From NCBI GenBank assembly GCA_030682655.1, contig JAUXNU010000134.1:1-47843 (forward strand): a stretch of DNA of 47,843 nucleotides, given 5' to 3'. The DNA is from Actinomycetota bacterium (lineage in GTDB: Bacteria; Actinomycetota; Coriobacteriia; Anaerosomatales; JAUXNU01). Of this stretch, positions 13,795-21,664 are shown piece after piece. Positions within the stretch are counted from its first letter, which is position 1. Each line of letters starts with the position of its first letter. Under the pieces are notes generated by a model. The model was not told where the DNA came from and did no database searches. It was given only the letters and a program-made list of their open reading frames with translations. The translations under genes and the position numbers were made by a program.

Positions 13795-14286
13795 ATGGAG
13801 ATACTCAGTCACCCGAGTCCAGCACTCAAGGCGGGTACAGAGGAGTTCGACCCAACGACCGACAAGGACCTCGGCGACCTCGTGCGTGCGATGGCACGAG
13901 CCATGTACGATGCGCCCGGAGTCGGTCTTGCCGCACCCCAACTCGGCATTCTGAAGCGGGTGTGCGTCTACGACATCGACGATGGACTCGTTGCCCTGTG
14001 CAATCCCCGCATCGTCTCGTCCTCCGAGGAGACCGTGGCTGAGGAGGAGGGGTGCCTGTCTCTGCCCGGAATCGGTGTCCCGATCGCACGCTCGGTGTCG
14101 ATCACATGCGAGGCTCTTGATCTCGAAGGCAATCCGGTCACCATCGAGGCGTCCGACTTGCATGCGCGTGTGCTGCAACACGAGATCGACCATCTTGACG
14201 GCGTGCTCATCATAGACCGGGCAAGTCCCGAGGACCGGCGTGAGGTACTTCGCGCCTATCTTCAGACGCTCGATCGCGTCGGCTAG
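13795..14286 (+). CDS. def: Peptide deformylase
   Basis: A 163-residue metallo-enzyme that removes the formyl group from the initiator methionine of new proteins. All three family motifs are present: Gly-Val-Gly-Leu-Ala-Ala-Pro-Gln (42-49), Glu-Glu-Gly-Cys-Leu-Ser with metal ligand C87, and Gln-His-Glu-Ile-Asp-His with ligands H129 and H133 and catalytic E130. GGAGG lies about 10 bases before the ATG. It works as the counterpart of fmt, which adds the formyl group and lies directly downstream. Confidence 0.97.
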   Translation: MEILSHPSPALKAGTEEFDPTTDKDLGDLVRAMARAMYDAPGVGLAAPQLGILKRVCVYDIDDGLVALCNPRIVSSSEETVAEEEGCLSLPGIGVPIARSVSITCEALDLEGNPVTIEASDLHARVLQHEIDHLDGVLIIDRASPEDRREVLRAYLQTLDRVG

Positions 14287-14312
14287 CCGACCGGACGAGG
14301 GGGAGGGTCATC

Positions 14313-15242
14313 GTGCGCGTAGTCTTCATGGGCACGTCCGAGTTCTCGGTGACAATCCTTGACTCCTTGGTCACACACCACCACGTAGTGGGTGTCTACA
14401 CTCAGCCAGACCGTATCCGCAGACGTGGACGGACCGCTACGCCGTCCCCGGTCAAGATCGCCGCATTGGCGAACGGGATTGCCGTTTCCGAACCGGAAAC
14501 CCTTCGCGATCCCGCCGTTGTGGATGAGCTTCGGTCACTGGACCTCGACGTCATCTGCGTGGCCGCATACGGCCAGATCCTTCCCATGGACGTGCTCCTG
14601 GTGCCCCGCTTCGGGTGTCTGAATGTACACGCTTCGCTGCTTCCAAGACACCGCGGCGCCGCCCCGGTGCACCGGGCCATACTCGAAGGCGACGCCGAGA
14701 CGGGCGTCGCGATCATGCTCATGGACGAAGGGCTCGATACCGGCGCGTACACCTCCGTGCTTCGAGTCCCGGTTGATGACCACACTGTCGTGTCGCTCAC
14801 GTCCGTGCTCGCAACCCTCGGTGCCCGTGCACTGCTCGAAACCCTCGACGCTGTCGCGACCGGGACGGTGCATTGGGTGCTCCAGGACGACTCTGTGGCG
14901 ACGCACGCGGCCAAAGTGACCCCCGCCGACCTTGAGCTGCATCCGCGTCTTCGCGTCGTTGACGCACTGCGCCGGGTCAGGGCCTCGACCCCCAGCGCTC
15001 GCTCTCGCGCATCCATCGGAGGAACCGTCGTCGACGTCATTCGCGCGACAGCAGTCTTGGACTCGACGGAGACCACGCCGGGAAGCGTGACCGCGAACAA
15101 GCGCGAACTCCTACTCGGCTGCTCCGATGGTGCGATGCGCGTCGAGGAGCTGCGTCCTGCCGGCAAGGCCGTCATGGACGGCGCGTGCTTCGGGCGCGGA
15201 CGCGATCTCGGTCCGATGACCACGTGGGGATCCACGCCGTGA
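14313..15242 (+). CDS. fmt: Methionyl-tRNA formyltransferase
   Basis: A 309-residue enzyme that formylates Met-tRNA(fMet) with 10-formyltetrahydrofolate. The formyltransferase core shows Leu-Asn-Val-His-Ala-Ser-Leu-Leu-Pro with N104 and H106, and the catalytic Asp (D142) in Asp-Glu-Gly-Leu-Asp-Thr-Gly. The C-terminal OB-type domain covers about residues 205-305. It starts with GTG after GGGGGAGGG. Its TGA overlaps the GTG of rsmB in GTGA, so the two are translationally coupled. Confidence 0.97.
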   Translation: MRVVFMGTSEFSVTILDSLVTHHHVVGVYTQPDRIRRRGRTATPSPVKIAALANGIAVSEPETLRDPAVVDELRSLDLDVICVAAYGQILPMDVLLVPRFGCLNVHASLLPRHRGAAPVHRAILEGDAETGVAIMLMDEGLDTGAYTSVLRVPVDDHTVVSLTSVLATLGARALLETLDAVATGTVHWVLQDDSVATHAAKVTPADLELHPRLRVVDALRRVRASTPSARSRASIGGTVVDVIRATAVLDSTETTPGSVTANKRELLLGCSDGAMRVEELRPAGKAVMDGACFGRGRDLGPMTTWGSTP

Positions 15243-16609
15243 GCGCGACTGGATCCCGCTTGCTTGCGCTGCGTGTTGGGGAGCAGGTTCGCACCAGAAA
15301 AGCATGGGTTGGGAACGTACTCGACGCCGAGCGCGCGAAGACATCTCTGTCGCCCGAGGACTTCGCTCTTGCGACACGGCTTTCATACGGCGTCGCCCAA
15401 TGGACCGGCACACTCGACGACGCCTTGGACCGCTACATCCCACGCCCTCATGACGTGCGTCCGCGCGTTCGCAGCGCGATGCGGATCAGCGCCTACGAGT
15501 TGCTCTTCTCCGACGTGCCGTCGCGCGCTGCGGTCCACCAGGGAGTAGAGCTGGCCAAGGCAGCCGGCCCCGGTGCCGCGAAACTGGCGAATGCGATTCT
15601 CCGACGCCTCGCCCAGGACGTGGCCACCTTCCCATGGGGCGACCCGGAAACCGACATCGCGGCGCTCGCCCGCTCGACCGGACACCCCAAGTGGCTTGTG
15701 GAACGACTCCTCGCCGACCTGGGCGAAGCCGACGCACGAACGATGCTGCTCGCCGACACGGACACGGCGCCGCTCTATCTGGCCCACAACCCCTTCAAAT
15801 GCGAGATGTCGGAGCTGATGGAGCTGCTTGCCAAGGAAGAGGCGCAGCCCGCCCAGGTCTCCGATGTTCCAGGATGCATCCGCTGCGCCGTACCCGCCGC
15901 AGCCGTTGGCGGGTCCGCGCTCTCGGAAGGACTCGCCATTGTTGCTGACGCCGGCGCACAGTTCGCCGCGCAGTGTGCGATACCCCCCGATGGCGGCGTC
16001 GTTGTCGATGTCGCGGCGGGGAGGGGAACGAAGACAGCTCTCATCCTTGCCGGACTCAAGCGCCTGGGTCGCTCCGCACGTGTCATCGCGATCGACGTAC
16101 ACGGTTTCAAGGCCGGGGTTGCGCGAGCCCGCCTTGCTGAGCTCGGTATGCCCGAGGTTGATTTCGTCGAAGCCGACTCTACAAACAAGGCCGCACTCGT
16201 TGTCGCTGCAGGCGAGGGGACGACCGATGTTGCCTTGGTTGACGCCCCGTGTTCCGGCCTCGGTACTCTGCGCCGCCATCCCGAGAAGCGATGGCGTCTT
16301 CGACCGGAAGATATCGACTCCGTTGCCGCCACGGCTCAGGGTATGTTGGTAGCCTCCGCCGCGCTTGTCCGCCCCGGCGGATTCGTGGTGTACTCGACAT
16401 GTACGGTTACCGCACGCGAGAACGACCAGCTCGTAGACTCGTTTCTTGCATCCCAGGCGGGCGAGGGGTTCTCCTCGGCGGACATGAAGTCGAGGCTCCC
16501 TGAGGGATGGATGCGCTTTCTGAACGCTGCGGGGCGCGTCCAGATCGTGCCGGAGCAGAACGGTCCTGACGGACACTACGTCGCGGTGCTGATCCGCGAT
16601 CTTGCATGA
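15239..16609 (+). CDS. rsmB: 16S rRNA m5C967 methyltransferase (RsmB/Sun)
   Basis: A 456-residue SAM-dependent rRNA cytosine-C5 methyltransferase. An N-terminal NusB-like helical domain spans about residues 1-140. The Rossmann core then has the SAM loop Val-Asp-Val-Ala-Ala-Gly-Arg-Gly-Thr-Lys-Thr (many relatives read Ala-Pro-Gly-Gly-Lys-Thr here). Motif IV is Val-Asp-Ala-Pro-Cys-Ser-Gly-Leu-Gly and motif VI Tyr-Ser-Thr-Cys-Thr, supplying the two cysteines of the reaction. The GTG at 15239 overlaps the fmt stop. A longer frame from 15185 would run within fmt. The changed SAM loop is the only odd point. Confidence 0.93.
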   Translation: MSATGSRLLALRVGEQVRTRKAWVGNVLDAERAKTSLSPEDFALATRLSYGVAQWTGTLDDALDRYIPRPHDVRPRVRSAMRISAYELLFSDVPSRAAVHQGVELAKAAGPGAAKLANAILRRLAQDVATFPWGDPETDIAALARSTGHPKWLVERLLADLGEADARTMLLADTDTAPLYLAHNPFKCEMSELMELLAKEEAQPAQVSDVPGCIRCAVPAAAVGGSALSEGLAIVADAGAQFAAQCAIPPDGGVVVDVAAGRGTKTALILAGLKRLGRSARVIAIDVHGFKAGVARARLAELGMPEVDFVEADSTNKAALVVAAGEGTTDVALVDAPCSGLGTLRRHPEKRWRLRPEDIDSVAATAQGMLVASAALVRPGGFVVYSTCTVTARENDQLVDSFLASQAGEGFSSADMKSRLPEGWMRFLNAAGRVQIVPEQNGPDGHYVAVLIRDLA

Positions 16610-16640
16610 CGCAGTGCCATCACGTTTTGAGGAGGGCTTG

Positions 16641-17606
16641 ATGCGCAACACAAGGATCGTTGAGATGCTGGAGGTCACCGAAGCCGCTGCACTGGCCGCG
16701 GGACGCTGGATGGGCAAGGGCGACAAGCATGCTGCTGATGACGCCGCCGTCGAGGGCATGCGCAAGGCATTCGAGTCCGTCAGCATCTCGGGCACCGTCG
16801 TCATTGGCGAGGGAGAACGGGATGAGGCGCCGATGCTCTATATCGGTGAGAAGGTCGGCGCGGGCGGCGAGGAGATCGACATCGCGGTCGACCCCCTAGA
16901 GGGGACCAACCTGACGGCGTACGGCCAGCAGAACTCCCTGGCGGTACTCGCGTTCGGTCCCAAAGGGACTCTCCTGCACGCCCCTGACACGTACATGAAC
17001 AAGGTAGCGACGGGTCAGGCGGCAGCAAGCGTGGTCCACATCGACGCAACGCCCACCGAGAACGTCGTCAACGTCGCCAAAGCGCTCAACCGGCCGGTTG
17101 AAGACGTCGTCGTTTGCATCCTTGACAGAGATCGCCATGTCGATCTCATCAAGGAAGTCCGGGAGGCAGGTGCACGCATCAGACTGATCAGCGACGGCGA
17201 TGTCTTCGGCGCCGTGGCGACGTCCATCGAGGGCACCGGTATCCACCTCTACCTCGGCATCGGAGCTGCCCCTGAAGGCGTGCTCGCGTGCGCCGCGATG
17301 AAGTGTATCGGCGGATGCTTCATGGGACGCTTCGCGTGGCGTAGCGACGAGGAGAAAGCGCGTGCCGTGGACATGGGCACCTGCAAGATCGATGACGTGC
17401 TGACCATGGACTGCCTCGTCAACACGGATGAGGCCGCATTCATCGCCACAGGTGTCACCGACGGCGAGATGCTTCGTGGCGTTCGGTACTTCGGCAAGGG
17501 CGCTCGTACCCACTCGGTCACCATGGATGGCAAGTCCGGGACGGTCCGGTTCATCGAGACCGTACACCGCACAGGAGCGGAGAAGTTCTGGGTGCGAATG
17601 GACTAG
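16641..17606 (+). CDS. glpX: Class II fructose-1,6-bisphosphatase
   Basis: A 321-residue GlpX-type phosphatase of gluconeogenesis that converts fructose 1,6-bisphosphate to fructose 6-phosphate. Family blocks visible include Ala-Ala-Gly-Arg-Trp-Met-Gly-Lys-Gly-Asp, Ile-Gly-Glu-Gly-Glu-Arg-Asp-Glu-Ala-Pro-Met-Leu, the metal site Val-Asp-Pro-Leu-Glu-Gly-Thr, and Gly-Ala-Ala-Pro-Glu-Gly-Val. GAGGAGGG sits 5 bases ahead of the ATG at 16641. It follows rsmB closely and is probably read from the same transcript. Its TAG stop is interlocked with the TAG of the convergent zinc-ribbon gene. A sedoheptulose bisphosphatase activity is also possible in this family. Confidence 0.95.
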   Translation: MRNTRIVEMLEVTEAAALAAGRWMGKGDKHAADDAAVEGMRKAFESVSISGTVVIGEGERDEAPMLYIGEKVGAGGEEIDIAVDPLEGTNLTAYGQQNSLAVLAFGPKGTLLHAPDTYMNKVATGQAAASVVHIDATPTENVVNVAKALNRPVEDVVVCILDRDRHVDLIKEVREAGARIRLISDGDVFGAVATSIEGTGIHLYLGIGAAPEGVLACAAMKCIGGCFMGRFAWRSDEEKARAVDMGTCKIDDVLTMDCLVNTDEAAFIATGVTDGEMLRGVRYFGKGARTHSVTMDGKSGTVRFIETVHRTGAEKFWVRMD

Positions 17607-17902
17607 GAGGCGTCGCTTGATGTCGTGTCGGCCGGTTTGGCCGCGGGGCACGAGGCACAACTCGCAGAGTCTCCGCTGGCCGAAGGGCATGCGGGCTCCG
17701 GAACAGATTCGGCAGCCGGCTTCTTCCGGTAGTCGGTGGTGTGGAAGCCGGACCCCTTGAAGACCACGCCGACGGGCGTGAAGACGCGCTTCGTGGCGTC
17801 TGAGTCGCACTGCGGGCAGCAGACCGCGTCAACCGAGCCGGCCCGGCGGCTGATCTCAAAGACGGTATCGCAGGCAGTGCACCTGAAGTCATACGCTGGC
17901 AT
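17603..17902 (-). CDS. FmdB-type zinc-ribbon protein
   Basis: A 99-residue protein. The N-terminus MPAYDFRCTACDTVFE and Cys-Cys-Pro-Gln-Cys-Asp make a CxxC...CxxC zinc ribbon of the FmdB/CxxC-SSSS regulatory-protein family. Lys-Gly-Ser-Gly-Phe-His-Thr-Thr-Asp-Tyr is the family's conserved stretch after the ribbon. The C-terminal third is Ala/Ser/Pro-rich with three more cysteines. FmdB was named after a formamidase regulator, but the role of most members is unknown. The ATG at 17902 has AGGAG 10 bases upstream. It is convergent with glpX and divergent from the PASTA gene. Confidence 0.88.
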   Translation of the reverse strand: MPAYDFRCTACDTVFEISRRAGSVDAVCCPQCDSDATKRVFTPVGVVFKGSGFHTTDYRKKPAAESVPEPACPSASGDSASCASCPAAKPADTTSSDAS

Positions 17903-17988
17903 GCTTGTTGGCTCCTTCCACATGCGGGAGTGCATGCACAGCGTTGCACGATAGCGACTCAAACCTGCGGACGCAAGGAAGAAGCGAT

Positions 17989-17994
17989 TACACT
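17989..17994 (+). promoter_or_regulatory. -10-like TACACT directly ahead of the PASTA gene
   Basis: TACACT ends 7 bases before the ATG at 18002, so the transcript would start at the start codon. No ribosome binding site lies at a normal distance (AAGGAAG is about 20 bases upstream). No good -35 is seen. Confidence 0.35.
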
Positions 17995-18001
17995 CTTGTC
18001 C

Positions 18002-19078
18002 ATGGAAACGCGAACCCGACCGCCCCGGCGGCCTCTCATACCCCGATGGGTGATATACGCGCTCCTGGGCGCAGTGGCACTTGCGCTAGTGGTCGCAGGG
18101 TTTGTCACCTGGTCGTTCCTTGGCAACAAGTCGCCCGTGCCTGACGTGCTCAATGTCGATGAAGGGGTGGCCCGGGCGAGCCTTGCACAGGCGGGCTTTG
18201 TCATCGAGGTGGCCGAACGACGCTTTAACGTTCTGCCTGCGGGCACGGTGCTCGAACAGGACCCGGCGCCAGGCACGACGCTCAAGCGCGGCGACGCCGT
18301 AATCGTGGTGGTTTCCGCCGGTTCCGAGGAGATCATCATGCCGGACGTCATCGGCAGCAGCATCAATGTCGCCAGACCGCAGCTCGAACAACTCGGCCTC
18401 GTCGTCAAGATCGACGCGATGGAGTCAGATGCCCCGCGCGACACGATAATCTCCACGAATCCGTCTGCGGGAGCCACGCTGCGCACCGCTGAGATCGTCC
18501 GGGTCACGATCGCGACCGAAGGCTCCGCCACCAACGCGCTCCTGCCATATGCTTTGGAGGGCGTATCTGTGCTCATCGATCCATCAGTCGTCACGGATGG
18601 CTCGGTGGACGCCCCACTCGAGGTCACCCGCCGTCTGCAATCGCTGCTGGAGGCCTCCGGCGCTACCGTCTCGGTCACGCGTTCGGGAGTCGCCGCCGAT
18701 ACTTCACAGGCCGCAAGGGTACGTGCCGCCGAAGCGGCGTCCTTCGATGTGGCGATCGGCCTCGATGTCGCATCCTCAGGTGCGGGTGGACTGACGCTCT
18801 CGGTGTCCACGGATCCGTCTGGCGACCCACCTCTTCCAGGCGCACTCACATTCATTGACGAACTGTCCACCCAACTACGGGCCACCGATGCGACCGTGAA
18901 CAAGCGCGCTGCAACCAAGGACCCTGTCCTGGGCCCGACTGGGGCACCGGCAGCACGGGTAGGTGTCGGATCCACGTCGTCAGGTCAGGATGTCTCCGCA
19001 TTCCGTGACCCCGCCTGGCGAGACACCATCGCGCGCGCGCTCTACCGTGCGATTGGGGAACGATTCGGTAGGAGCTGA
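18002..19078 (+). CDS. Membrane-anchored PASTA protein with a degenerate amidase_3-like C-terminus
   Basis: 358 residues. A basic N-terminus (RTRPPRRPLIPR) precedes one membrane helix (about 16-40). Two PASTA domains follow, at about 45-108 and 112-175, with the typical Val-Pro-Asp-Val ... Pro-x-x-Gly-Thr repeats. PASTA domains bind muropeptides outside the cell. The C-terminal ~165 residues look like an N-acetylmuramoyl-L-alanine amidase fold (Val-Leu-Ile-Asp-Pro at the start, ArgLeuGlnSerLeuLeu helix, ValSerValThrArg strand). The zinc ligands are missing: Gly-His-Gly-Gly is replaced by Ser-Val-Val-Thr and Ser-Ile-His-Ala-Asn by Ile-Gly-Leu-Asp-Val-Ala. It is therefore probably a binding or scaffold protein. 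There is no kinase domain, although it occupies the place of prkC in the Bacillus gene order. Confidence 0.82.
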   Translation: METRTRPPRRPLIPRWVIYALLGAVALALVVAGFVTWSFLGNKSPVPDVLNVDEGVARASLAQAGFVIEVAERRFNVLPAGTVLEQDPAPGTTLKRGDAVIVVVSAGSEEIIMPDVIGSSINVARPQLEQLGLVVKIDAMESDAPRDTIISTNPSAGATLRTAEIVRVTIATEGSATNALLPYALEGVSVLIDPSVVTDGSVDAPLEVTRRLQSLLEASGATVSVTRSGVAADTSQAARVRAAEAASFDVAIGLDVASSGAGGLTLSVSTDPSGDPPLPGALTFIDELSTQLRATDATVNKRAATKDPVLGPTGAPAARVGVGSTSSGQDVSAFRDPAWRDTIARALYRAIGERFGRS

Positions 19079-19122
19079 GGCGGTATTCCGCTTCAGGGAG
19101 ATGGATCGGGCGTGACATTGGG

Positions 19123-20130
19123 GTGCGTTCGCGAATACTGACAATCGTTGCAGTGATCATCATCGCCGCCCTCATGGCTCCCCATGCGGTGGCGGCACCC
19201 GGCAACGCCGCGGCCCTCAAGTCCCAGCTGGATCGGCTACGTGAGGACCTCTCCGACGCTGGCAGTGACTACGACCGCGCGTACTGGAAGCTCGACGAGA
19301 CCGACGTTCGTATCTCCAAGGTCGACAAGCGCATCGCTACCACCAAGAAGCGACTGGCAAAGTCCAGCAAGCTGCTCTCTGCGCGTGTGGCGGCGATGTA
19401 CCGCACTGCCCCGACCGACATGCTGACGGTTCTCCTCGGCGCACGGTCATTCGAGGAGATGGTGACGCGTCTCGACTACGTCCAACGGATCGGTCGCTCC
19501 AACGCCGAGGCTATCCGTGAGTTCAAAGAGCTTCGGGCCGAGCTGTCCAAGGACAGGGAAGCGCTCGAGGAGGAACGCGCTGAGCGCTCGAAGGTCGCGA
19601 ACAGACTCAAGAAGGAGCGGGACGCACTCCAGAGCCGCTTCTCGAAGAAGAAGACCGAGTACGAGAAACTGCAGGCGGAGTACGCACGGGTGACCGCAAA
19701 CGTCTCAACGTCGTCCGGGCCGGTCGTCCGCGGTGCAAACGGGATGGTCTTTCCGGTCCAGGGCGTTCACTACTACAGCAACACATGGGGGGCTTCGCGA
19801 TCGGGGGGCAGGCGCAGTCACCAGGGTACCGACATCATGTCGCCACGAGGTACGCCTTGTGTAGCGGTCCTCTCCGGCACGGTCTCCTCCGGCAACGGAG
19901 GCCTAGGTGGCAAGACGATCTGGCTCACGGCCGACAACGGTTGGAGGTTCTACTACGCGCACCTTGACGGCTTCGCCCTCACGTCCGGCCATGTTTCGGC
20001 AGGCCAGACAATCGGCTATGTCGGTTCGACCGGCAACGCATCCGGCGGATCACCGCATCTCCATTTCGAGATTCATCCCGGCGGGGGCGGAGCGGTGAAT
20101 CCCTATCCCTACCTCCGTCAGATGCAGTAG
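19123..20130 (+). CDS. Secreted coiled-coil M23 peptidase (LytM/EnvC-like cell-wall hydrolase)
   Basis: 335 residues. A signal peptide of about 25 residues (MRSRILTIVAVIIIAALMAP ... AVAA) is followed by a long charged coiled coil (about 30-200). The M23 domain comes last, with ligands in Ser-His-Gln-Gly-Thr-Asp and His-Leu-His-Phe-Glu-Ile-His, so it should be catalytically competent. Proteins of this build cut peptidoglycan cross-links or activate amidases during division; FtsEX-linked regulation through the coiled coil is known in relatives. It starts with GTG at 19123 without a clear ribosome binding site. It follows the PASTA gene by 44 bases and the two envelope genes are likely co-transcribed. 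Confidence 0.92.
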   Translation: MRSRILTIVAVIIIAALMAPHAVAAPGNAAALKSQLDRLREDLSDAGSDYDRAYWKLDETDVRISKVDKRIATTKKRLAKSSKLLSARVAAMYRTAPTDMLTVLLGARSFEEMVTRLDYVQRIGRSNAEAIREFKELRAELSKDREALEEERAERSKVANRLKKERDALQSRFSKKKTEYEKLQAEYARVTANVSTSSGPVVRGANGMVFPVQGVHYYSNTWGASRSGGRRSHQGTDIMSPRGTPCVAVLSGTVSSGNGGLGGKTIWLTADNGWRFYYAHLDGFALTSGHVSAGQTIGYVGSTGNASGGSPHLHFEIHPGGGGAVNPYPYLRQMQ

Positions 20131-20206
20131 CGCGCACTCTCCCGGATTGGCTCGCGGCTATTGCCGGAAGCCACCGTGTTGTGCCAGGATAGCCGTGACA
20201 ACCCCA

Positions 20207-20300
20207 TACCGTATCGGGAGCTGCCGGCAAAGGCGGCTGAGAGGCAGTCCTGTGACTGCGACCGACGCGACGGCCCCGGTAATTCGGGGTACGGAACACG
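20207..20300 (+). promoter_or_regulatory. TPP (THI-box) riboswitch ahead of thiT-thiN
   Basis: The two halves of the thiamine-pyrophosphate aptamer can be read: the pyrimidine-sensing CTGAGAG (20237-20243) and the pyrophosphate side GGTAATTCGGGGTACGG (about 20278-20294). P1 is CCGTA (20209-20213) with TACGG (20290-20294). The downstream genes are a thiamine transporter and thiamine pyrophosphokinase, which fits ligand and pathway. The expression platform seems translational (see hairpin at 20341). Confidence 0.88.
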
Positions 20301-20340
20301 GTGATTCTCACCTTGCGACAGCGTACCTGTCTGCGGGTAG

Positions 20341-20363
20341 CCTCCGACGAAGCTCATTGGAGG
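20341..20363 (+). promoter_or_regulatory. Hairpin hiding the thiT ribosome binding site
   Basis: CCTCC (20341-20345) is fully complementary to the Shine-Dalgarno GGAGG (20359-20363), 4 bases before the thiT ATG. Pairing would block ribosome entry. It lies 40 bases after the TPP aptamer, so it is the probable translational off-switch; no T-tailed terminator is present in between. Confidence 0.65.
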
Positions 20364-20367
20364 GACT

Positions 20368-20973
20368 ATGCGCAACGAACGGCTTGTCGTGCTCGTTGAG
20401 ATCGCGCTGGCGATCGCTCTCGCCGCAACACTGAACATGCCGGGACTCAGGATCAAGCTGCCGATCAACATCGCCGGCGGTACAGTCGCACTCAACATGT
20501 TGCCGATCTTCGTCCTGGCAATCAGGCGGGGGTGGGTACCGGGCGTCGTTGCCGGATTGCTGTACGGGTTCGTGGATCTGCTCTTTGACCCGTTCTTCGT
20601 CCACCCGGCTCAAGTGGTCCTTGACTACCCGCTCGCGTACGCGCTGGTGGGTCTTGGCGGGCTTGTCTCAGCATCATGGCATCGTGCGCGTGCCGCAGAG
20701 ACCCACGTTCGCGCGAGCATGCTCCTCAGTGGCGGACTCGTCCTGGGTTGTAGCGCGAGGCTCTTCTCCCATTGGCTCTCCGGAATGATCTTCTTCGGCC
20801 AGTCAGCTCCAGCGGGTCAACCCGTATGGCTGTACTCCCTGCTCTACAATGCGAGCTACATCCTGCCTTCGGCCCTGATGGCTGCTGCAGCAGCTGCCAT
20901 AGTCCTGCCAGTGCTTGAGCGCGCCGTACCCGTTCGTGATGGGAAGGGTCTCGCATGGCGACCGTCCTCGTAG
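20368..20973 (+). CDS. thiT: Energy-coupled thiamine transporter, substrate-binding protein ThiT
   Basis: A 201-residue polytopic membrane protein with about six hydrophobic segments. It fits the S-component ThiT of ECF transporters, which takes up thiamine with shared EcfA/A'/T units encoded elsewhere. The blocks Gly-Thr-Val-Ala-Leu-Asn-Met-Leu-Pro and Gly-x-x-x-Gly-Leu-Leu-Tyr-Gly-Phe-Val-Asp-Leu-Leu match the family's L1 and helix regions, and the His/Trp/Tyr-rich stretch near 129-155 (FSHWLSGMIFFG ... WLYSLLYNASY) holds thiamine-binding aromatics. GGAGG lies 4 bases before the ATG. It overlaps thiN by 19 bases and is controlled by the TPP riboswitch upstream. Confidence 0.92.
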   Translation: MRNERLVVLVEIALAIALAATLNMPGLRIKLPINIAGGTVALNMLPIFVLAIRRGWVPGVVAGLLYGFVDLLFDPFFVHPAQVVLDYPLAYALVGLGGLVSASWHRARAAETHVRASMLLSGGLVLGCSARLFSHWLSGMIFFGQSAPAGQPVWLYSLLYNASYILPSALMAAAAAAIVLPVLERAVPVRDGKGLAWRPSS

Positions 20974-21617
20974 CCGGAGCACCCCCAAATGCTGATGACT
21001 ACCGCGACCTCGTGGCGGGCGCCTCCCGCGTCGTCGCTGTCGACGGGGGAGCGGATGTCTGCGCTGTGCTCGGACGAGTACCTGACCTTGCGATAGGAGA
21101 CTTCGACACCGCTACAGTTCGCGCTGTGAGCTTCCTCCAAGACGCGGGCGCGGAAATCGTTCGCTACTCTCCTGACAAGGACGAGTCGGACCTCGATCTA
21201 GCACTTGATGAGATCAGGGCTCGCGGTTGGGGACCGGTGACAATCGCGTGCGCAACCGGAGGGCGTCTGGACCACACTCTCGCTGTGTTGGGGTCGATTG
21301 CCAGTCGAGCGGACATCGTACATGGGCTGTGGGAGCGCGAAATGCGCGCCTGGCCGCTCGACGCTCGTGTCCGTTCCTCGCTCGAGCTGGGAGGTTCGGG
21401 TGCGGTCGTAAGCATCCTGGCCCTGGGAGATAGCGCAACCGTGACCTGCAGTGGCATGCGCTATGCCCTCGACCACGATGAGCTGCAATCCCTGGGTTCT
21501 CACGGGTTGAGCAACGTGATCGTCGCGTCGTCTGCGCGCGTATCAGTAGCAGCCGGAAGAGCTCTCGTGATCACCGTCGCAGCCGAAGGAGCTCCGCTCG
21601 CATACGCGACAGGCTAG
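20955..21617 (+). CDS. thiN: Thiamine pyrophosphokinase
   Basis: A 220-residue enzyme that converts thiamine to thiamine pyrophosphate with ATP. Family motifs are Val-Ala-Val-Asp-Gly-Gly-Ala-Asp, Ile-Gly-Asp-Phe-Asp, Lys-Asp-Glu-Ser-Asp-Leu-Asp-Leu-Ala-Leu and Thr-Gly-Gly-Arg-Leu-Asp-His. The start overlaps the thiT coding end by 19 bases, so uptake and activation of thiamine are translated together, and TPP, its product, should shut both down through the riboswitch. thiN lies ahead of rpmB also in Bacillus subtilis. Confidence 0.95.
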   Translation: MATVLVAGAPPNADDYRDLVAGASRVVAVDGGADVCAVLGRVPDLAIGDFDTATVRAVSFLQDAGAEIVRYSPDKDESDLDLALDEIRARGWGPVTIACATGGRLDHTLAVLGSIASRADIVHGLWEREMRAWPLDARVRSSLELGGSGAVVSILALGDSATVTCSGMRYALDHDELQSLGSHGLSNVIVASSARVSVAAGRALVITVAAEGAPLAYATG

Positions 21618-21634
21618 ATGTCAGAGCGTATAAT
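21606..21634 (+). promoter_or_regulatory. Promoter of the GAF/HD-GYP-like gene
   Basis: A perfect TATAAT at 21629-21634 is preceded at 17 bases by GCGACA (4 of 6 to TTGACA). It sits at the thiN end, 31 bases before the TTG start of the next gene. Confidence 0.6.
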
Positions 21635-21664
21635 CCCCTGACGGCTGGATGGGGGGACTTCGAC

